Source: Liquorilactobacillus ghanensis DSM 18630
GTDB taxonomy: Bacteria; Bacillota; Bacilli; Lactobacillales; Lactobacillaceae
Direction of reading: 5' to 3'
Assembly: GCF_001435235.1 (NCBI RefSeq)
Contig: NZ_AZGB01000027.1
Coordinates: 98,939 to 162,938 of the forward strand
Length of the DNA stretch: 64,000 nucleotides
A model generated the notes under the pieces. The model did not search any database, was not told the origin of the DNA, and saw nothing but the letters and a program-made list of their open reading frames with translations. The position numbers and the translations under genes are program-made. Shown here piece by piece: positions 53,872 to 62,745 of the stretch (positions within the stretch are counted from its first letter, which is position 1; every line of letters begins with the position of its first letter).

Positions 53872-54537
53872 TTATTTTAAATCTACCCCCACATAAGCAT
53901 TATTACCATTTTGATCCGAAGGTACCACTGTAGCACTCCCATTGCCAACCTTACTATAATAATAATGACTTTGACCATTATTATATGTTTGCTTATTAAA
54001 GCTATATCCATTCCCTTCCATCTGCTGTTTATAAGTTTGAGCTGGTTGGCTTGATTGAGTACTTCTTTGAGGTTGACTATAGCTCCGTGCTGGTGTTGTT
54101 GATTGTGTTGGTGCACGGTATGTAGATCCAGTACTGCCACTATAATGTTGAGTGGATTGTGCTGGTGCATGATACGTTGTTCCCCCTTGATTACCAGTCG
54201 ATCCTGTAGCTTGCGTACTATGATTTACACTGCCTTGATATCCTGTGCTTGAATTTCCTTGTGCAGTAGTTTGACTTGATTGAACTGTCTGACTAGTACT
54301 TGATGATGTTATTGAACTTGAACTAGCTGTTGCTACTGATGATGAGCTAACATTCTTATTTTGGTCCTTATCCTTGTCATTTTTCTTGTTTTTATCTTTA
54401 TCGGCTGTTGCTGTTTTACTCAATTTCTTATTGTATGTCTTTGTCATACTTAAAATTTCACTATTCAATAATTTGTAATTTTTATTAGAATAAATCACGT
54501 GACGATATTTATTTACAAATGACATCGGGAGTGTCAA
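53872..54537 (-). CDS. Ser/Thr/Gln-rich low-complexity protein, probably 5'-truncated
   Basis: Up to 221 residues. After a short N terminus (LLNSEILSMTKTYNKKLSK) comes a Lys/Asp run and a long Ser/Thr/Gln/Gly-rich region, then a conserved-looking C-terminal ~55 residues (YKQQMEGNGYSFNKQTYNNGQ...YVGVDLK). Proteins of this build normally have an N-terminal membrane helix or signal; here none is present and the start has no ribosome binding site, so the 5' end seems lost. Function unknown. Confidence 0.5.
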   Translation of the reverse strand: MTLPMSFVNKYRHVIYSNKNYKLLNSEILSMTKTYNKKLSKTATADKDKNKKNDKDKDQNKNVSSSSVATASSSSITSSSTSQTVQSSQTTAQGNSSTGYQGSVNHSTQATGSTGNQGGTTYHAPAQSTQHYSGSTGSTYRAPTQSTTPARSYSQPQRSTQSSQPAQTYKQQMEGNGYSFNKQTYNNGQSHYYYSKVGNGSATVVPSDQNGNNAYVGVDLK

Positions 54538-54586
54538 GAAGTTTGTGTAAAAAGGAATTGCTCTTTCTCCATAAAATTAAATCTTT

Positions 54587-54727
54587 TTAGTCGAAAAATA
54601 ATTCTAATGTGTCCTTGACTTGTCCGAACTCACGATGAATTCGATTAAAATTCTTTTCGTTGCAACTAATTACTTGTACCCCAATGAAATTATCTAACAA
54701 TTTTTCATTGGAAACTGTTCTTTTTAT
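54587..54727 (-). pseudogene. Short coding remnant
   Basis: The minus strand keeps a 46-codon open stretch without a start (RTVSNEKLLDNFIGVQV ... REFGQVKDTLELFFD, stop at 54587). It has protein-like composition but no recognisable family. The rest of 54538-55020 shows no gene. Confidence 0.3.
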
Positions 54728-55020
54728 TTAGTGATTCTATAATATTTGTTGCATAAATAGTTGGCGAATTGTGGCTGGAAAAGCCAAAAAGGCTAATAAT
54801 TTTTTTCAATTGAACCGATGTAACTAGTCAAAATTCTGAATTGTCTTCGCTGAGTACTTAAAAATGTTCTTTTATCTTTTTGTCCTATTTACAGTTGCGC
54901 TATTAACGGCGTAGTTTTAATGTATTTACATAATACAGCAGTATAATATACTTAAAACGGTGATAATATTAATCAATTGTAGTTAAAGAAGTATAGAGCC
55001 CATAAAGGAGAAATATCATA

Positions 55021-55848
55021 ATGACAAATAAAAAAGTATTTGTTCAAAAAATTGGTTCTGGATTTCCAATTTTAATGTTGCACGGTTTTCCATTAGATTA
55101 TCATTCCTTGCTACCTTTAGAAAATTGCTTTTCTCAACAGTCCGCATGGAAAAGAATCTATATTGATCTTCCAGGTATGGGCCAGAGTCAAGGTGGTTTT
55201 CAGATAAAATCGGCCACTGATGTTCTAAATGCACTTGTTGAATTTATTCATCAAGAATTTGGAGAGCAGCCATTTGCCATAGTTGGTTATTCCTTTGGCG
55301 GTTACTTAGCTTCCGCATTAACAGAAAAATTTGGTCATCAGATCAAATCATTATTTTTACTGGCTCCTGAAACAGTAGCAGAAAATAGTGACAGAACCCT
55401 GCCTGCCAAACATATTTATCAAATTTCAGATTTACCGCAAAGCGCAACCAAAGATGAGATCACTGCCTATAAAGTGACCGCAACAATTGAAAGTACCGAA
55501 AACTTCAATTTATTCAAAAAGTATATTTTACCAGGACTTATGAGCAACGGTAAAAATCCATTACTTAAGTATTTGAGTGAAAATCCTCAACTTCCGAAAG
55601 AACCAGATCAATACTTGAACAAATATTGCTTACCAACAACAATTGTGGTTGGCAAAAATGACAACATGGTAGGATACGAGGATTCATTTGCTTTGTACAA
55701 AACCTTAACCAACGCCGCTTACATCTCATTGCCAATGGCTGGACATACGCTTCATCTTGACCAACCTCAATTAATAAACTGCCTATTTAACACTTGGTTA
55801 ACCAATTTGGAAAAGCTCATTTCTATTAACAAGAAATCAAAATTCTGA
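55021..55848 (+). CDS. Alpha/beta hydrolase
   Basis: 275 residues. Oxyanion HGFPLDYHS near residue 21, nucleophile Ser in VGYSFGGYLA, Asp in VVGKNDNMVGY and His in MAGHTLHLDQP complete the triad. AAAGGAG precedes the ATG. Monocistronic; substrate unknown. Confidence 0.88.
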   Translation: MTNKKVFVQKIGSGFPILMLHGFPLDYHSLLPLENCFSQQSAWKRIYIDLPGMGQSQGGFQIKSATDVLNALVEFIHQEFGEQPFAIVGYSFGGYLASALTEKFGHQIKSLFLLAPETVAENSDRTLPAKHIYQISDLPQSATKDEITAYKVTATIESTENFNLFKKYILPGLMSNGKNPLLKYLSENPQLPKEPDQYLNKYCLPTTIVVGKNDNMVGYEDSFALYKTLTNAAYISLPMAGHTLHLDQPQLINCLFNTWLTNLEKLISINKKSKF

Positions 55849-56506
55849 ATATCAGACAATCTATTCTAGATGATTAGAAACACAAGGATGGACCCTGATT
55901 ACTATTTTCGATAAAAACTACAGTTTTAGAGACTTACTTTCTTACATTTTCTATGCACAATAACAAGAAATATTATAAATTTGCCAAAACACGCATAGCA
56001 GGCAACTTTTACAGAAAATGAAGCGTTAGTCATTCTCTATCAGACATGTTCTAATGCCAATAGAAAAAGAAGCCCTGCTTGTACAGAACTTCCCATGTAA
56101 AACCGTTTAAGTGCCAACTTAATAGAAAAAAATAATCCATCTGCTCACCAAAGCTAAAACGGATTATTTTTTTGCTGATTTCTAATCAACTCAACAACCA
56201 ATGTGATAAAAACGCCAAAATCGGCATAAGTTGTAAAGCGTCTTAAGAATAACATTAAGCAAGCATAATCATATTATTCAGGAGTAAGTTTAGTGCAAAT
56301 ATAGAAAAAAGGATTGAATTAATTGACAATATAAAATTCGAATATTTGTTTGTTATGTAGGAAAAGTTAATTTTTAATTCCATGTTACAAAAGTTCACAT
56401 CGTGCAAACTTCTATTGCAAAAAGTTGCTAAATTGCTCTATTTAAACGGTAAAACTCTGAGTATGATAAACGTAATTGGTACAGAAAATACATCAGGGGT
56501 GATCAA
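55849..56506. other. Long intergenic region before the kinase gene
   Basis: No gene seen. A terminator-like hairpin (AAATAATCC / GGATTATTT with T run) is at 56131-56174. TGCAAA occurs twice 13 bases apart near 56403-56421, and TATGAT lies at ~56462, so this may hold the promoter and activator sites of the 56.5-59.5 kb genes. Confidence 0.4.
56131..56174 (+). terminator. Terminator-like hairpin
   Basis: AAATAATCC pairs with GGATTATTT around a 22-base loop, then more T. Confidence 0.6.
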
Positions 56507-57772
56507 ATGGAGCTATCAAATGCAATTCATCAAAGTAAATTTAATTTGCTAAGCTTTCCAGATAAGTTGAACCACTTGAAACAGGTTGCTGAGAAAGCTA
56601 AGCAACTCTGGGGCTATCCAGCAGATGCCAAAGTTAAATTATTAAACTTTACTGAAAATGCAACTTTCAGTTTACAAGCTGCTGGTCTGCCAAAAGTAAT
56701 TTTACGAGTGCACCGACTTGAATATGCAACTTTCAATAATATTCAGACAGAATTGACTTGGATTTTAAATCTAAAGCAGCAAACCAGGCTATCTTTAGCA
56801 TTGCCGCGAAAATCGCAAAATGGGCACTATATTGAAGCGATTGAAACACCAAATTTAGCAGAAAAAAGATACGTAGTTTGTTTTGAATATGCGCCTGGCA
56901 GTGCACCAATCGATTCCAGTGATACAAATGAAGATCTTGAACCAATTGTCAAAATTTGTAAGAAGATTCCTAACTGTTTTACTTTTCCATTATTCAAACT
57001 AGCTGCCTCTCTGGAAATTAAATTCAGTAATCATAAAAAAAGTGATTTAACTGTTGAGGATCGGCAATTATATCAAAAAATTGGAGAAATTGCGGCAACT
57101 TTGCATTTAACAGCTCAAAAATGGCAGCAACCAGCATTTTATGAACGAATGGAATGGAATTTTTCAGGGACTTTTGGTCAAAATAACAACTTTTATGGAG
57201 TTTCTTATCATACAGGTCATTGGTTGCATAGCAAGGATATTAGAACTTTAGATCGGTGTGTTGAATTAATGCAAAAGAGACTGGCAATTTATGGTAAAGA
57301 TCGTAATCGTTACGGAATGATTCATAGCGATTTGCGAACAGCTAATTTATTAAAAAATGGTCAAAAGATTACAGTTTTAGATTTCGATGATTGTGGTCAA
57401 GGCTGGTTCATGTATGACTTGGCAAGTGCGGTAACTTTAATGGAACATCGACCTGACATTGAAGAAATAATTGCGGAACTACTGCGTGGTTATCAACAGG
57501 TTCGAACGATCACTAAGCAAGATAAAGATGAACTTTGGACTTTTATTATGATGCGCCGAATCGGTCTATTGCAGAGCTTGATTTATCGCATGGGGATGGT
57601 TGTTGAAGGCAGTGGGGAATCTATTGAGTTAACTCCCGATGTTTTAGAATTTTTTGCTAAAGGGACCGTCATTTTAGCTGATCGCTACCTTAAACGATAT
57701 TCGCTGGTATCAGCGGGTGAGCCTACATTACATGACCAAAAAGAAGGAAATACAAAAGTTGCCGGTCTTTAA
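56507..57772 (+). CDS. APH-fold phosphotransferase (hydroxylysine/homoserine kinase-like)
   Basis: 421 residues. Kinase motifs are VILRVHRLEYAT (ATP lysine region is atypical, Arg in place of Lys), the catalytic loop MIHSDLRTANLL and the metal loop VLDFDDCGQGW. The closest functional pattern is kinases of amino alcohols or hydroxy-amino acids. The next gene, 20 bases on, encodes a class-III aminotransferase-fold protein; this pair recalls the hydroxylysine kinase plus phospho-lyase arrangement. The real substrate is unknown. Confidence 0.75.
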   Translation: MELSNAIHQSKFNLLSFPDKLNHLKQVAEKAKQLWGYPADAKVKLLNFTENATFSLQAAGLPKVILRVHRLEYATFNNIQTELTWILNLKQQTRLSLALPRKSQNGHYIEAIETPNLAEKRYVVCFEYAPGSAPIDSSDTNEDLEPIVKICKKIPNCFTFPLFKLAASLEIKFSNHKKSDLTVEDRQLYQKIGEIAATLHLTAQKWQQPAFYERMEWNFSGTFGQNNNFYGVSYHTGHWLHSKDIRTLDRCVELMQKRLAIYGKDRNRYGMIHSDLRTANLLKNGQKITVLDFDDCGQGWFMYDLASAVTLMEHRPDIEEIIAELLRGYQQVRTITKQDKDELWTFIMMRRIGLLQSLIYRMGMVVEGSGESIELTPDVLEFFAKGTVILADRYLKRYSLVSAGEPTLHDQKEGNTKVAGL

Positions 57773-57792
57773 AGAAAAGGAGTTAAACGATT

Positions 57793-59052
57793 ATGAGTAA
57801 AGAATCAGAAAAAATTTACGCTGAAGCTGCTAAGATTTGGAATCCAGATCGAGTTGCGACTTTTAAAAAGTTCGGCTTTGAAATGGTAATGGGGAAACGT
57901 CAAGGAAGTTATTTTGAAGATTTGGATGGTCATAAATATATTAATATGCATTCCAATGGTGGAGTATTTAATTTAGGACATCGGAATTTTGAAATTCGTC
58001 AAGCTTTAATTGATGGAGCAGAACTAGTTGATGCAGGCAATCATTATTTCCCTTCGCGTTATAAAAATGAGTTAAATGAAAAACTTTTAGCGGTTTCACC
58101 AGAAAGCATGAAATATGTCTTTACTTTAAATGGTGGCGGAGAAGCAATTGATGCAGCAGTCAAGTTTGCCCGACGAGCAACAAAACGGCAACGAGTGGTT
58201 AGTTTGTCATGTGCCTTCCATGGGGGAACGGGAATTGCTATGCAAGCTGGTAATCCAAAACTAGCAGAATTTTTCAACATGGCACCGAATCCTAAATTCT
58301 ATACTCATATTGAATATAATAATTTAGAACAGTTGGAAACGGTCCTCAGAAAAAACGATACTGCGGCAGTTCTAATTGAAACGATTCCTGCTACAGCCGG
58401 GTTCCCTATGCCGGTTGAAAACTATCATCGAGAAGTTCAACGATTGGCACATCAATATGGTGCATTATATATTGCTGATGAAGTTCAAACTGGTATGATG
58501 CGCAGTGGTCAAATGTGGTGCTGCTGCAAGTTTGGAGCTACACCTGATATGATTGTTACCGGCAAGGGGCTTTCAGGTGGGTATTATCCAATGTCTGCAG
58601 TCATTATGAATGATAAAGCAGCCAGTTGGATGAAAATTGATGGTTTTGCACATACTTCATCTTTCAATGGGACTGAATTAGGCTGCATTGTTGCTGCAAA
58701 GGTCTTGGATATCTTAAAACGACCGACAGTTAAACAAAATATTGATCAACTAACTGAATTCTTTCAACAAAATCTGAGTAAATTGCAGCAAAAGCATCGA
58801 GAATTTTTGCTTGAAGTCCGCCAATGTGGAGTGATCATGGGTCTGAAAACTGCTCATCCTCTCGGTGGACAGGCGCTAATGGTAGCATTGATCAAAAATG
58901 GTGTTTGGGCAGTGATGGCAGATTTTGATAAGTCAGTTTTACAATTTAAGCCCAATTTATTGATGGACCAAGCAACTGCCAAAAAAGTTATCAGTCGTTT
59001 AGACAAAGCCTTAACTGAGGCTCAACAAATGATAAGTACACCAACTCTTTAA
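57793..59052 (+). CDS. Class-III PLP-dependent aminotransferase-fold enzyme (possible phospho-lyase)
   Basis: 419 residues. YINMHSNGGVFNLGHRN, LNGGGEAIDAAVKFAR, the cofactor Asp in LYIADEVQTGMMRSG and the PLP lysine in IVTGKGLSGGYYP are all present. Relatives include GABA/ornithine aminotransferases and the ethanolamine-phosphate and phosphohydroxylysine phospho-lyases. Pairing with the upstream kinase favours a phospho-lyase that releases ammonia, phosphate and an aldehyde, but this is inference. Confidence 0.8.
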   Translation: MSKESEKIYAEAAKIWNPDRVATFKKFGFEMVMGKRQGSYFEDLDGHKYINMHSNGGVFNLGHRNFEIRQALIDGAELVDAGNHYFPSRYKNELNEKLLAVSPESMKYVFTLNGGGEAIDAAVKFARRATKRQRVVSLSCAFHGGTGIAMQAGNPKLAEFFNMAPNPKFYTHIEYNNLEQLETVLRKNDTAAVLIETIPATAGFPMPVENYHREVQRLAHQYGALYIADEVQTGMMRSGQMWCCCKFGATPDMIVTGKGLSGGYYPMSAVIMNDKAASWMKIDGFAHTSSFNGTELGCIVAAKVLDILKRPTVKQNIDQLTEFFQQNLSKLQQKHREFLLEVRQCGVIMGLKTAHPLGGQALMVALIKNGVWAVMADFDKSVLQFKPNLLMDQATAKKVISRLDKALTEAQQMISTPTL

Positions 59053-59082
59053 AGAAGAATCAGGGAGAAAGGGGTTTTGAAA

Positions 59083-59532
59083 ATGAAAACCAGCAGTCGA
59101 AAAGAATTGTTACGAACAATCAAGTATTTTACTTTTACCACTTCAGCCGGGGTAGTCGAAATGAGTTCATTTACACTCTTAACTCAGTTTAGCAATTTCC
59201 CTTATTGGAGTCGGTATCTGATTGCTTTAGTTTTATCAGTGATTTGGAACTTTTCTTTGAATCGCCGCTTTACTTTTAAATCAAACAATAATATTCCGAT
59301 TGCTATGCTAAAAGTCGTTTTCTATTACTCAATTTTTACTCCGATTTCAACAATTGGCGGAAACTATTTAGTAACCGTTCTGCATTGGAATGATTATCTA
59401 GTAACAATTATCAATCTCTTATGCAATGGAATCACCGAATATCTTTATCAGAGATTCTTTGTTTTTGGTGCAACGCTGGATTCGCGGGAGATTATTCGTC
59501 ATAAACCAACAGATCTGGATCATTTACTTTAA
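59083..59532 (+). CDS. GtrA-family membrane protein
   Basis: About 149 residues with four hydrophobic helices. GVVEMSSFTLLTQF, VLSVIWNFSLNRRFTFKS and a late ITEYLYQRFFVFG fit GtrA, which usually helps flip lipid-linked sugars. Start at 59083 after AAAGGGG. Its last 41 bases overlap the convergent dehydrogenase gene. Confidence 0.82.
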   Translation: MKTSSRKELLRTIKYFTFTTSAGVVEMSSFTLLTQFSNFPYWSRYLIALVLSVIWNFSLNRRFTFKSNNNIPIAMLKVVFYYSIFTPISTIGGNYLVTVLHWNDYLVTIINLLCNGITEYLYQRFFVFGATLDSREIIRHKPTDLDHLL

Positions 59533-60532
59533 TGCCAATTCGTGGGTAAAGTCGTTTTTGCTCGATACTATAAGCTGTCAAGGCAGCCGAAAAACTAAAT
59601 TCGCGACAAATCAAACTTTTTAAATCAAGTTGTGACAATAAAGTTGCTGTATTTTGCAGCAACTTTTTAGTATACAAAAAAGAACTCATAATAGTTAGGT
59701 TCATAGCAAAAAACTTAATTGAATTGATAGCAATTTGCTGTTGTTGATCAAAATAGACAGTTGTTAAAAATAGCCCTCCTCGAGCAGTAGAGTTGATCAT
59801 AGTTGAAATTAATTCTGGATATTTAGAAGTAGTTAAAACTGTTTTATTAAAGCCAATAAAGTCTGATAACTTTAAAAGCTCAGTTTCAAAATTGGTGTCG
59901 AGCGGATCAATAATTTGATCAGCACCAAATTTTTGCGCTAACATTTTGTTTTTGGCTTTATTTTCAACGATCACGACAAAGGCTTGTGTGTAAAGCTTGA
60001 TCAGTTGCAATAAAACCAAACCGTTAAAATCACCGCCCAAAATACAGATTCGATCAGCGTCATTAACGTGTAATTTATTATATGCCATTTTGACAACAGC
60101 GACTGGTTCCAGCAGGCAGCCAGCTGCAAAGGAAATATTAGTTGGTAAATGAACTAACTGATCATCTTTCCAGACGATATAAGGGCAGAGAGTCCCGCTT
60201 TTGACACGCAGTTGCAAGCAATTTTGCTCTTGATGCTGCTTGCAAGCTTGACATTTCCCGCAAAATTGCACAACAGTTCCTGAAACTGCCTGTCCAATCT
60301 GCCAACCATGATTTTGCGCCAAACTGCCAACGCCTGTAATTACCCCTGCCATTTCATAACCAGCAACTCCTTCTTTACTGTAAAAATCCCATTGTCGTTT
60401 CAAACGGAGATCCTGGATACCGATTGTACTATAAATAACTTTAATTTTAACCTCATCGCTTGATTGTACAAAAGGTTCTGGTTGTTCAGAGAACTCAATC
60501 AATCCACTGCGATGGTTCCAAATAGTCTTCAT
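59492..60532 (-). CDS. Medium-chain dehydrogenase lacking catalytic zinc ligands
   Basis: 346 residues of the zinc alcohol dehydrogenase fold. The structural-zinc cluster is intact (FCGKCQACKQHQEQNC). The catalytic ligands are changed: the usual Cys-Gly-x-(S/T)-Asp region reads YSTIGIQDLRL and the GHE motif reads GYEMAG, so Cys and His are missing. The cofactor loop ILGGDFNGLVLL also departs from GxGxxG. It may be a zinc-independent reductase or have lost activity. Start at 60532, inside the 3' end of the AraC gene. Confidence 0.8.
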   Translation of the reverse strand: MKTIWNHRSGLIEFSEQPEPFVQSSDEVKIKVIYSTIGIQDLRLKRQWDFYSKEGVAGYEMAGVITGVGSLAQNHGWQIGQAVSGTVVQFCGKCQACKQHQEQNCLQLRVKSGTLCPYIVWKDDQLVHLPTNISFAAGCLLEPVAVVKMAYNKLHVNDADRICILGGDFNGLVLLQLIKLYTQAFVVIVENKAKNKMLAQKFGADQIIDPLDTNFETELLKLSDFIGFNKTVLTTSKYPELISTMINSTARGGLFLTTVYFDQQQQIAINSIKFFAMNLTIMSSFLYTKKLLQNTATLLSQLDLKSLICREFSFSAALTAYSIEQKRLYPRIGIKVNDPDLLVYDE

Positions 60533-61934
60533 AATACCCAATTTTCCCTTCTTTTCGCATTTTTTCTTGGTAAACCTTAGGGGTTGTGTGATAGTGAGCC
60601 TTAAAAACACGATTAAAATAATTGATACTTTTAAATCCAGCTGCCGATCCGGCTTGCGTGATCGTTGCAGTGCTAAAGCATAAATAAATTTTGGCAAATT
60701 CAAGTCGCAGCCAAGTATATGTTTCAGCAATTGTCAGATGAAATTGTTCTTTGTAAATGCGGTTCAAGTATGTTTTGTTAATTGCCAGTTGCACAGCTGT
60801 TTCCTTGAGCGACCAGCCTTGAGAAAAATGTTGCCAAATTACCTGAAGACAATCATTTAAAGTTGTTTTAATGATTGGTGAATTGTATTTAATCTTTTCC
60901 CAAAACGGTTTCTTAAGCAAGCCCTGCAGCTCATCTTCTAAAGTTGGAGAAGCCCAAGCAACTGGTCTGATTCTTTGATTTTTAGTCAAATAAACGAAAA
61001 AAGCAATTTGCAGTCGAAGATAAGCTAAAGCTATAAAACTGCGATGTGGTTTGATTTGGTGAAGATAAATATTCTGTAATAACTGTTGAGCACTTTGTAG
61101 ATTGCCAGTAAATAATGCTTGGCTGAAAGTGAGACATTGCTCAATTAGAGTTAAATTTAGACTATTGATTTGAGGCCTAAATGGCATTTCTAAGACTTCA
61201 CCCTTCAGAAAAAAGCTTAAATTCTGCAGTCGCTTGAAAATGATTAACTGCTGTTTCACTTCAGCCGAAATAATATTTTTACGGTAGATACAACTGCAGT
61301 TTGTACCCCAAAGAATGGTTAGCTCCTCTTTAAGCTGAGTAAAATTTAATTGCAAATTAAGTTGCGCACGGTTAATTAGCAATAAAAGCTCGTCAGGATG
61401 ATTTGGCTTGATGAGGGTTAAGAATTTTAATTGTAAAGATTTTTGCAGTTGCTTAATTGTTATTGATTTAACTGAATGAGAATAAGTTTTAACCCATAAG
61501 AGATAATAAGTACCATATGGTAACTCAGTTGCTGATTTAAGAATCGTCAAAGGAAGTTTGCTTGTTGTTGCTGGTCGGTGTTGATTTAATTGCTCAATTA
61601 AGTTATTGAGGCTATTTTTAAGATTTACTTGATTTAGTTGTTTAAATTGTAGACTAATCAGCGGATGCTGATAATTCGCCGAAGTTAGGTCCCTGCCCAA
61701 AAATAAAACACCATAGTTCCAAGAGAATCCGGTTAGCTCGTTCAGTATTTCTTGATATGGTAGTAAAATATTGGCATCAATAATTACTAGTTCAACCTGA
61801 TTTGTTGAAAAAGCTGTTAATGCATCTGTGCTGAAAGGAACCAGATGAATAGCCAAATTAGATGTATTCGCTAACCACTGCCATATTTGTCGCAGTAAAA
61901 TCCGATTCTCAGAAATAACTAAAACCTGATACAT
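60495..61934 (-). CDS. AraC-family regulator with response-regulator-like N terminus
   Basis: About 479 residues. The N-terminal ~120 residues look like a receiver fold (YQVLVISENRILL, ELVIIDANILL with the central Asp), though the usual acidic pair is not complete. A long middle region is unassigned. The C-terminal ~100 residues carry two AraC helix-turn-helix units (SLKETAVQLAINKTYLNRIYKE and TITQAGSAAGFKSINYFNRVFKAHYHTTP). This is the YesN-type layout, but no histidine kinase gene adjoins. The start at 61934 follows AGGTGA. It overlaps the dehydrogenase gene by 38 bases and is likely its regulator. Confidence 0.82.
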   Translation of the reverse strand: MYQVLVISENRILLRQIWQWLANTSNLAIHLVPFSTDALTAFSTNQVELVIIDANILLPYQEILNELTGFSWNYGVLFLGRDLTSANYQHPLISLQFKQLNQVNLKNSLNNLIEQLNQHRPATTSKLPLTILKSATELPYGTYYLLWVKTYSHSVKSITIKQLQKSLQLKFLTLIKPNHPDELLLLINRAQLNLQLNFTQLKEELTILWGTNCSCIYRKNIISAEVKQQLIIFKRLQNLSFFLKGEVLEMPFRPQINSLNLTLIEQCLTFSQALFTGNLQSAQQLLQNIYLHQIKPHRSFIALAYLRLQIAFFVYLTKNQRIRPVAWASPTLEDELQGLLKKPFWEKIKYNSPIIKTTLNDCLQVIWQHFSQGWSLKETAVQLAINKTYLNRIYKEQFHLTIAETYTWLRLEFAKIYLCFSTATITQAGSAAGFKSINYFNRVFKAHYHTTPKVYQEKMRKEGKIGYYEDYLEPSQWID

Positions 61935-61946
61935 AGATTGAATCAC

Positions 61947-62243
61947 CTAGTTTTGGAAAGCTTTTTGCTAGTTTACCACATAAATAACTGGTGATAGATT
62001 AAAAAAAGTAAACTCAGCTGGCAGTTCATAACGGTTAGACTGAACTTTCTAAAGTGAAATTGTTAATCAAAAGTTAAATCTCAAATTAAAAACGATTTAA
62101 AGTTGTTTTACTTACGAAATTAAAGAAACAATCCTAAATAGAATTTAATCGTTAATCAACTTTTTTAGTAGGATTTATGTTACAAACATCGTTATTTTCT
62201 AATTTAATCTTTATAAAAATTAGAGTAAGGATTTTAAACTATT
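61947..62243. other. Intergenic region
   Basis: AT-rich, no ORF with a credible start. CTAATTT / AAATTAG near 62192-62222 can form a hairpin. Confidence 0.4.
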
Positions 62244-62399
62244 GTGAGTAAGTGTTTTTTGCCAGTAACTTTGATTACCGCAATTTCGCCAATTATTTTT
62301 ACTTTAGCTCTTAGCTTTTATATGGCTAGCGGAAACAGTTTGGCAAAGGTGCCATCGTCAGATAAAAAACCGGAAATTTGTAGTGCTGGTAGAAAGTAA
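62244..62399 (+). CDS. Possible small hydrophobic protein
   Basis: A GTG opens 51 codons. Residues ~5-27 are hydrophobic (LPVTLITAISPIIFTLALSF) and the rest polar, so it would be a small membrane or secreted peptide. AAGGA lies rather far upstream. It ends 12 bases before the toxin promoter. It may be real, or the cut-off signal peptide of a lost gene. Confidence 0.35.
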   Translation: MSKCFLPVTLITAISPIIFTLALSFYMASGNSLAKVPSSDKKPEICSAGRK

Positions 62400-62410
62400 A
62401 ACAAATAAGG

Positions 62411-62416
62411 TATAAT
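62411..62416 (+). promoter_or_regulatory. -10 box of the toxin mRNA
   Basis: TATAAT 46 bases before the toxin start. The transcript would begin near GCAGTTGCC and fold CCCAA-A-CTG / CAG-TTGGG, which reaches into the GGGAGGTG ribosome binding site. Confidence 0.6.
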
Positions 62417-62453
62417 AAAGCAGTTGCCTACCCAAACTGCAACAGTTGGGAGG

Positions 62454-62481
62454 TGTCAGTAGTGATTACAAACTTCTTTGC
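62454..62481 (+). repeat. Direct repeat in toxin gene 5' end
   Basis: GTGTCAGTAGTG followed by AACTTCTTTGC is nearly repeated at 62615-62642 (GTGTCAATAGTG ... AACTTCTTTGC). In the par/fst systems such repeats form the contact between toxin mRNA and antitoxin RNA. Confidence 0.75.
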
Positions 62482-62548
62482 CCCACTTGTGGTCGGTTTA
62501 ATAGTCGCTTGGTTTACTGATTGGCTAGATCGGAAACACCGCAAGTAA
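62462..62548 (+). CDS. Fst-family type I toxin
   Basis: 28-residue peptide from a GTG six bases after GGAGGTG. Its core FFAPLVVGLIVAWFTDWLD is one membrane helix followed by a charged tail (RKHRK), the pattern of Fst/Ldr-type toxins of Gram-positive bacteria. It is followed by a shared terminator and a convergent antisense RNA. Confidence 0.85.
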   Translation: MITNFFAPLVVGLIVAWFTDWLDRKHRK

Positions 62549-62575
62549 AATAAAATAGGCAACATCTAGCTCACC

Positions 62576-62613
62576 AAAAAAGCCCCTAACGATTCGCGGT
62601 CGTTAGGGGCTTT
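62576..62613. terminator. Shared bidirectional terminator of toxin and antitoxin RNAs
   Basis: AAAGCCCCTAACGA and TCGTTAGGGGCTTT pair over 14 bp around a short loop. T runs suit the minus strand best. Confidence 0.9.
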
Positions 62614-62614
62614 G

Positions 62615-62642
62615 GTGTCAATAGTGTTACTAACTTCTTTGC
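62615..62642 (+). repeat. Direct repeat at the antitoxin 5' end
   Basis: Second copy of the repeat described at 62454-62481, lying at the 5' end of the convergent antitoxin RNA. Confidence 0.75.
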
Positions 62643-62648
62643 AAAGTA

Positions 62649-62678
62649 ATTATAACATGAAACAAAAAAGAAGTGCAA
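62649..62678 (-). promoter_or_regulatory. Antitoxin RNA promoter
   Basis: TTGCAC (62678-62673), 18-base spacer, TATAAT (62654-62649) on the minus strand. Confidence 0.8.
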
Positions 62679-62745
62679 ACAAACGATAAAGCTTGTTTGA
62701 TTAAAAAAATGTGTATATGAGATTTGATTTTTTAATTGGGTTTAT

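Larger units (their letters stand above)
62574..62642 (-). ncRNA. Antitoxin RNA (RNAII-like) of the Fst module
   Basis: Transcription from the minus-strand promoter at 62649-62678 would start near 62642, copy the second direct repeat and stop at the shared hairpin, giving an RNA of about 68 bases. That is the size and plan of the E. faecalis RNAII. It would pair with toxin mRNA at the repeats and the terminator loop. Confidence 0.75.

Noticed and set aside
53883..54170. 95-residue His/Gln-rich ORF in another frame
   Set aside because: It is a shadow of the Ser/Thr-rich coding frame at 53872-54537, created by the biased codon repeats.
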